This document shows positions 13,137 to 16,467 of a DNA stretch of 16,467 bases, piece after piece. The stretch is from assembly GCA_046728115.1 (NCBI GenBank), contig JBKPDW010000337.1, forward strand, positions 1 through 16,467, read 5' to 3'. The position numbers and the translations under genes are program-made. The stretch comes from CAVSWN01 sp046728115. GTDB lineage: Bacteria > Acidobacteriota > Vicinamibacteria > Vicinamibacterales > CAVVIG01. The stretch's first letter is position 1, and the number at the start of each line of letters is the position of its first letter. Below the pieces are notes generated by a model. It was given only the letters and a program-made list of their open reading frames with translations. It searched no databases and was not told the origin of the DNA.

Positions 13137-15089
13137 TCAGAACTTCAGGGTCAACCCGCCGACGATGCGCTTGGGCGGACGAACGACGAGCAATTCGTCG
13201 TAGACGGACTGATCGGGAGCCGCATCGTGGAAGAAATTTCGAACGCCGATCAGCATCTCCCACTTGGCCGCACTGAAGTCCATGAACGGCAGCGACTGCC
13301 GCACCTGAACGTCGAAGCGCGAGTCGATCGCCGGGCGTGTGTCCGCTGCGGCCGGCACCACGCTCGATGCACCGATGATCGCAGAAGCCGCGGTGGAGTG
13401 AGCGAATGCATTGCTGACGCGGTAGAGCACCACCACGTGCGTGGCAGTTTCGGGCACATCGGTCTCGATCGCCGCGGTGATGTCGTGCACATGCTGGGTC
13501 TCGGAACGGACCACCGAGGGCTCAAGCAGCAGCAGGTAGGCGTCGGCGTCGGACGGGCCGAATCGCGCGCGGGACACCGTGTAATCGACAGATCCGTGCA
13601 CGCGCCCCGCCAGCGTGGCGCGAAGGCCGGCGCTCACCCCAGAGGCGGAGACATCTCCCAGGTTTCCAACGAAGTAGTGCCCGAGGGCCGCGGGCGCGTT
13701 CTGCGTGTCGAGACCGAAGAGCGTAACCAACTGGTCGTCCACGTGTTGTTTGTACGCGCGCAGCGAGACGGTCGTCGAGCCCAGATCGTGTTCGATCGCG
13801 ACTGCCGCGTGATCGGTGCGTTCGGCTTCGAGCGGCTCTCCCGTCAGCGAGGAGAAGGTGCGCTGTGGCGGCAGCCAGATGCCGCTGGCCAGAGTCGGCA
13901 TGAACTCTTCGGCCCCCGGAGCCAGCGCACGACGGGACAGTTCGCCGCTGATCCGGAAATGGTCGGCAGCCTCGAGCGTCAGCGCAACCCGAGGACTGAT
14001 CAGGTTGCGATCCCCGAGGTAGTCGTAACGCGCATAACGACCGCCATAGCTGAGTGTGATCGCGGGCGTAATGGCGAACGCATCGAACCCGTAGATCGTT
14101 CCGGCGTTTCGACTCCCGTCGGTAACCGAACGGAGCGCGGCGAAGTTGCCGCCGTCGTAGCGCTGCGTGCTGTACGCGAGGCCGATGTCGTATCGATGAC
14201 GCGCAGCCATTCGGGTCGTGTACTCGCCGGACACGATCCACGACGGCAGATCGCCCTGAGTCAACGCAGCCCGCATGATCCAGTCCGCCGAGTCGCCAAC
14301 CGGCGCACCAATTTCCAGGAACGCGGTGCTGCGTGAAAGATTGTCCGAGCTGAAAAGCTGTTGCGGCGACTCGAACGAGCCGGTCGTCAGCAGGTTCACC
14401 TGCCCTGAGAACGGCGTGCCGGCGAAGAAATTCGTCGCGAGACGCGCCGGCGAACCGACAGCCCGTGCGAGCGCGCCGTTCGCACCATCGGTTTGGGGCG
14501 TGTCGCCGGCCAGAATCTCGTCAGGCACGGTTGCGTCCTTCAGAATGCCGCGGCGAACATGGCGGAGACGCCACGCCATCTCGCTGTGATCGTCATTTCC
14601 CGTACTACTGGTGCCGGACGTGTCGTCAATCGGTTCCGAGGCTGACGTGGGCGCGCCCTCTGCGGCCGGGCCCATGCCGGCGGCCAGGATCGGCGCCGGC
14701 CCGACACTACTGGTGGCCGCGCGACGCATGGCGATCGACGACGAGGCGCGTGCGCTCGAGCGAACTTCGACCACCTGGCCGCGCGACGCTACGAACCCCG
14801 CGAGATGCGCCCGCAGCAGATACGGCCCGGGCGACAGCATGGACAATTCGAAATGACCGGAGCGATCACTCACGGCAAACGCTCGGGTGGTGCCGAGCGC
14901 CGAGACCATGGCGCCCGCGACCGGCGCACCGCGCTCATCGAGAACGTTCCCCTCGATCGCGCCGGTTGCCACCGATGCGATATGCGCGACCGGCTGCAGC
15001 TGGGGCGTACCTTGTGCCGAGGCGATCGACGAGAGACAGAGGAGCACCAGACCGCCGACCGCCGCCGACGTACCGCGTGTGCTTCTCAT
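13137..15089 (-). CDS. Outer-membrane TonB-receptor-like beta-barrel with carboxypeptidase-regulatory N-terminus, plug not evident
   Basis: This 650-residue protein has a signal peptide (about 1-25, cleavage after ASA). A carboxypeptidase regulatory-like beta-sandwich follows (about 42-122, GAIEGNVLDERGAPVAGAMV onward), then a low-complexity linker (123-170) and EMAWRLRHVRRGILKDATVPDE (about 170-190). The rest, from about 200, alternates like a transmembrane barrel and ends GGLTLKF, with a terminal Phe as in outer-membrane barrel signals. TonB-dependent receptors normally have a ~130-residue plug before the barrel; I see neither plug motifs nor a TonB box, and the length is short for the family. 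It may be a non-transporting relative or a reduced receptor. It follows the secreted-protein gene by 39 bp, so the two are probably co-transcribed. The substrate is unknown. Confidence 0.82.
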   Translation of the reverse strand: MRSTRGTSAAVGGLVLLCLSSIASAQGTPQLQPVAHIASVATGAIEGNVLDERGAPVAGAMVSALGTTRAFAVSDRSGHFELSMLSPGPYLLRAHLAGFVASRGQVVEVRSSARASSSIAMRRAATSSVGPAPILAAGMGPAAEGAPTSASEPIDDTSGTSSTGNDDHSEMAWRLRHVRRGILKDATVPDEILAGDTPQTDGANGALARAVGSPARLATNFFAGTPFSGQVNLLTTGSFESPQQLFSSDNLSRSTAFLEIGAPVGDSADWIMRAALTQGDLPSWIVSGEYTTRMAARHRYDIGLAYSTQRYDGGNFAALRSVTDGSRNAGTIYGFDAFAITPAITLSYGGRYARYDYLGDRNLISPRVALTLEAADHFRISGELSRRALAPGAEEFMPTLASGIWLPPQRTFSSLTGEPLEAERTDHAAVAIEHDLGSTTVSLRAYKQHVDDQLVTLFGLDTQNAPAALGHYFVGNLGDVSASGVSAGLRATLAGRVHGSVDYTVSRARFGPSDADAYLLLLEPSVVRSETQHVHDITAAIETDVPETATHVVVLYRVSNAFAHSTAASAIIGASSVVPAAADTRPAIDSRFDVQVRQSLPFMDFSAAKWEMLIGVRNFFHDAAPDQSVYDELLVVRPPKRIVGGLTLKF

Positions 15090-15128
15090 GGTTCGTTCGT
15101 TGCTCTTTCCGCCGCGCGCCGACTCGAC

Positions 15129-16220
15129 CTACGACGCGCTGACCGAAAAATTCACATCCCGAGTCAATGACTTGTTCGCGACCTTATCAGTGACCTTGAT
15201 CTCGAGCCGGTACTGCCCTTCTGGAAATGGCGCCAGCGACACGGCCTGCCCGCTCTGAAGCTGATGCCCTGCTGCCATGTCGAATTGGGGCGGCAGCGTG
15301 GAGGCATTCAGATTCTGCGGGTTCGTCTTGTTGAAGAACTTCTCGCCGGCCTTGCAGGGCTCGCCCGCTTTCGGGTCGTTTCCGGGGGCGACCTGGCAGA
15401 AGTTGTACTCGACGGTGATATCCGGCTTGTTGTCCTTGTCGACCTTGGGGTTGTAGATCAGCATGAAGGTCGAGAGCTCGGATTTCTTCGTGAACTTCGT
15501 GTCGGGAACCGGAACGATCTCCATCTGGCCGAGAGCGTACGGACGATCGGCCTGTTGCTGTGGCGTCAGCGGCGCCGGCAGCGGATCGATCCGCTCCGCG
15601 AGGATCACGGAGCTCGTCGCCAGTTCGCCGTTCCAGAAGTCTGGCACGTTCACGGTCTGCTTCAACACCGACGTCTTGGCCGGCGGTGCATTCTTGGGCG
15701 CCTTTTCCGGCGTCGGTTCCTTGACGATCACGTACACATCGTAGCTGCCGGCAGGGACCGTGAACGAACGGGACACGCGATTCGGATTCTGCGCGGCGGC
15801 CACCTGGACGAAGCTGATGTCTTCGTACGCGTACTCCGACTTTTTCTTGTCCTTGTCCTTGTCTTTGTCTTTGTCCTTGTCCTTCTTGCTGGCGTCTGCA
15901 GGCGAGGCGTCCGCTGTCCCGGCCTTCGCTACGACGCGCCAGTAGAACGCCACGGTGCCGCCGCTCACCTTCGACGGATCGAAGGAAACGGTGAACGGCA
16001 CGTACTGTTTGTTCCCTTGTGCCTTCAGCACATCATCGTGAACCCACGCCACCACCAGGTCATTCGCTGCCGCCTGTCCGGCGCTGACATCATCAACGAT
16101 CTTGATGATGCTCTGGATTTCTTTCTTCTGTGCATCGTCTCTTTTCTTGTCCTGCGCCGCGAGACCGACGGACAGGACGAGTGCGACGCCAAGGGCAAGC
16201 AATGCACGCCGTTGTTTCAT
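15129..16220 (-). CDS. Secreted protein of unknown function with Lys-Asp repeat
   Basis: I recognise no named family for this 363-residue protein. MKQRRALLALGVALVLSVGLAAQ is a standard signal peptide, with cleavage near residue 23. The mature part has a strand-rich domain (about 35-100), a charged (KD)n tract (112-127), a second strand-rich domain (to about 185), a proline-rich stretch (PLPAPLTPQQQ), and a C-terminal Ig-like-looking module ending EGQYRLEIKVTDKVANKS. No catalytic motif is visible. Two cysteines (in NFCQ and EPCKAG) could form a disulfide. The ATG at 16220 is preferred to a TTG at 16229, because GGGAG (16231-16235) stands 10 nt before the ATG but abuts the TTG. First gene of a likely operon with the barrel gene, from the promoter at 16266-16295. 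A periplasmic or surface location is inferred. Confidence 0.8.
   Translation of the reverse strand: MKQRRALLALGVALVLSVGLAAQDKKRDDAQKKEIQSIIKIVDDVSAGQAAANDLVVAWVHDDVLKAQGNKQYVPFTVSFDPSKVSGGTVAFYWRVVAKAGTADASPADASKKDKDKDKDKDKDKKKSEYAYEDISFVQVAAAQNPNRVSRSFTVPAGSYDVYVIVKEPTPEKAPKNAPPAKTSVLKQTVNVPDFWNGELATSSVILAERIDPLPAPLTPQQQADRPYALGQMEIVPVPDTKFTKKSELSTFMLIYNPKVDKDNKPDITVEYNFCQVAPGNDPKAGEPCKAGEKFFNKTNPQNLNASTLPPQFDMAAGHQLQSGQAVSLAPFPEGQYRLEIKVTDKVANKSLTRDVNFSVSAS
15846..15881. repeat. Hexanucleotide tandem repeat coding for (Asp-Lys)n
   Basis: Six consecutive units of CTTGTC or TTTGTC (15846-15881) encode alternating Asp and Lys on the minus strand, followed by extra lysine codons. Two of the six units differ by one silent base. 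Copy changes by slippage would keep the frame and only alter linker length. Confidence 0.85.
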
Positions 16221-16265
16221 AAAGTCCAAACTCCCAAAGACGAATAGACTCCACTAAAACAGTTC

Positions 16266-16295
16266 ATCATAGGCGGCTACGTTGGACCAAGTCAA
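16266..16295 (-). promoter_or_regulatory. Strong sigma70-type promoter for the secreted-protein/barrel operon
   Basis: On the minus strand -35 TTGACT (16290-16295) and -10 TATGAT (16266-16271) are separated by 18 bp. Transcription would start near 16259, giving a leader of about 40 nt before the ATG at 16220. A GTTGGAC heptamer (plus strand 16281-16287) lies within the spacer. Confidence 0.65.
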
Positions 16296-16343
16296 ACCCT
16301 TCTGCAGTCAGGACTTCAAGGCCTGTGCTAGTGTGTAGGCTCC

Positions 16344-16467
16344 ATGCGGTTCATCGACATCTCGGTGCCCCTCGATGCGACGCTGCCGACCTATCCGGGC
16401 AACACGGCCGTGAGGCTCGAAGCCGTCAAGCGTGTTGCGCGCGGCGACAGTTCGAACGTGTCCACGC
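16344..16467 (+). CDS. Cyclase/arylformamidase-family protein, N-terminal fragment (cut by window edge)
   Basis: The 41 visible residues begin MRFIDISVPLDATLPTYPGN and reach SSNVST. IDIS-PL, the TYPGN segment and SNVS are the N-terminal signature of the metal-dependent cyclase family (PF04199), which includes bacterial kynurenine formamidase (KynB). The expected histidine motif (HxGTHxDxP) would follow just beyond the window, so catalysis cannot be judged. There is no Shine-Dalgarno before the ATG. A -10-like TAGTGT (16329-16334, preceded by TGC) sits only 9 nt upstream, so a leaderless transcript is conceivable. It is divergent from the secreted-protein gene. Confidence 0.8.
   Translation, partial: MRFIDISVPLDATLPTYPGNTAVRLEAVKRVARGDSSNVST

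Noticed and set aside
13119..14336. Plus-strand open frame opposite the barrel gene
   Set aside because: The minus frame has a signal peptide, an N-terminal domain and a barrel end signal; the plus frame has none.
16221..16229. TTG start at 16229 for the secreted protein
   Set aside because: The Shine-Dalgarno GGGAG abuts this codon, while the ATG at 16220 has proper spacing and a typical MKQRR signal peptide start.
15264..16247. Plus-strand open frame opposite the secreted protein
   Set aside because: Antisense of the KD-repeat gene; poly-Val/Leu/Phe from the repeat is an artefact.
1..16467. CRISPR array, tRNA, rRNA, transposase, integrase or phage genes
   Set aside because: No regularly spaced repeats, tRNA-like sequences or mobile-element proteins were seen; the only repeats are the short ones listed.

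Overview
The window looks like a chromosomal segment of a GC-rich Gram-negative bacterium, most likely an Acidobacteriota member of the Vicinamibacteria type. This is inference from gene content: an rpsU plus CxxC-x17-CxxC zinc-ribbon pair, a TonB-receptor-like barrel with a carboxypeptidase-regulatory N-terminus, secreted proteins whose signal peptides end in ...AAQ, and short palindromic repeats. No 16S or other phylogenetic marker is present to prove it.

Layout. Positions 1-135 (minus) hold the start of purD. A divergent intergenic region with a good sigma70-type promoter drives rpsU (297-494) and a small double zinc-ribbon protein (519-827). A hairpin region and a weak promoter precede a long plus-strand operon (1033-8358): a lone STAS-domain protein, a UbiA-family prenyltransferase resembling decaprenyl-phosphate phosphoribosyltransferase, an unrecognised protein with an arginine-rich tail, and four GT4-type glycosyltransferases. 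Most junctions are tight: three are GTGA overlaps and one gap is 3 bp. This looks like a membrane-anchored or cell-surface glycan operon with a polyprenyl-phosphate pentose donor as one possible substrate. The four glycosyltransferases form two paralogous pairs in the mirrored order A-B-B'-A'. Two short repeat elements appear to have invaded the operon, one between B and B' and one in frame inside A'.

Convergent to the operon, on the minus strand, is a two-component pair: a 968-residue multi-pass sensor kinase with an N-terminal PDZ domain (9895-12801), followed after 12 bp by an NtrC-type sigma54 activator (8380-9882). Its targets are not identifiable here, because no clear -24/-12 promoter was seen in the window.

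Further right, also on the minus strand, a strong promoter (-35 TTGACT, 18 bp spacer, -10 TATGAT) drives a secreted 363-residue protein of unknown function with a (Lys-Asp)n tract. It is followed after 39 bp by an outer-membrane barrel of the TonB-receptor type that seems to lack the plug domain. Divergent from these, at the right edge, is the start of a cyclase/arylformamidase-family gene.

The most interesting points are the mirrored glycosyltransferase quartet with its UbiA and Arg-rich partners, the repeat insertions inside it, the near-ideal Shine-Dalgarno held in a hairpin in the rpsU leader, the PDZ-bearing sensor kinase, and a GTTGGAC heptamer that recurs in upstream regions. Nothing here is proven to be a new system. 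The glycan operon is the best candidate for one.
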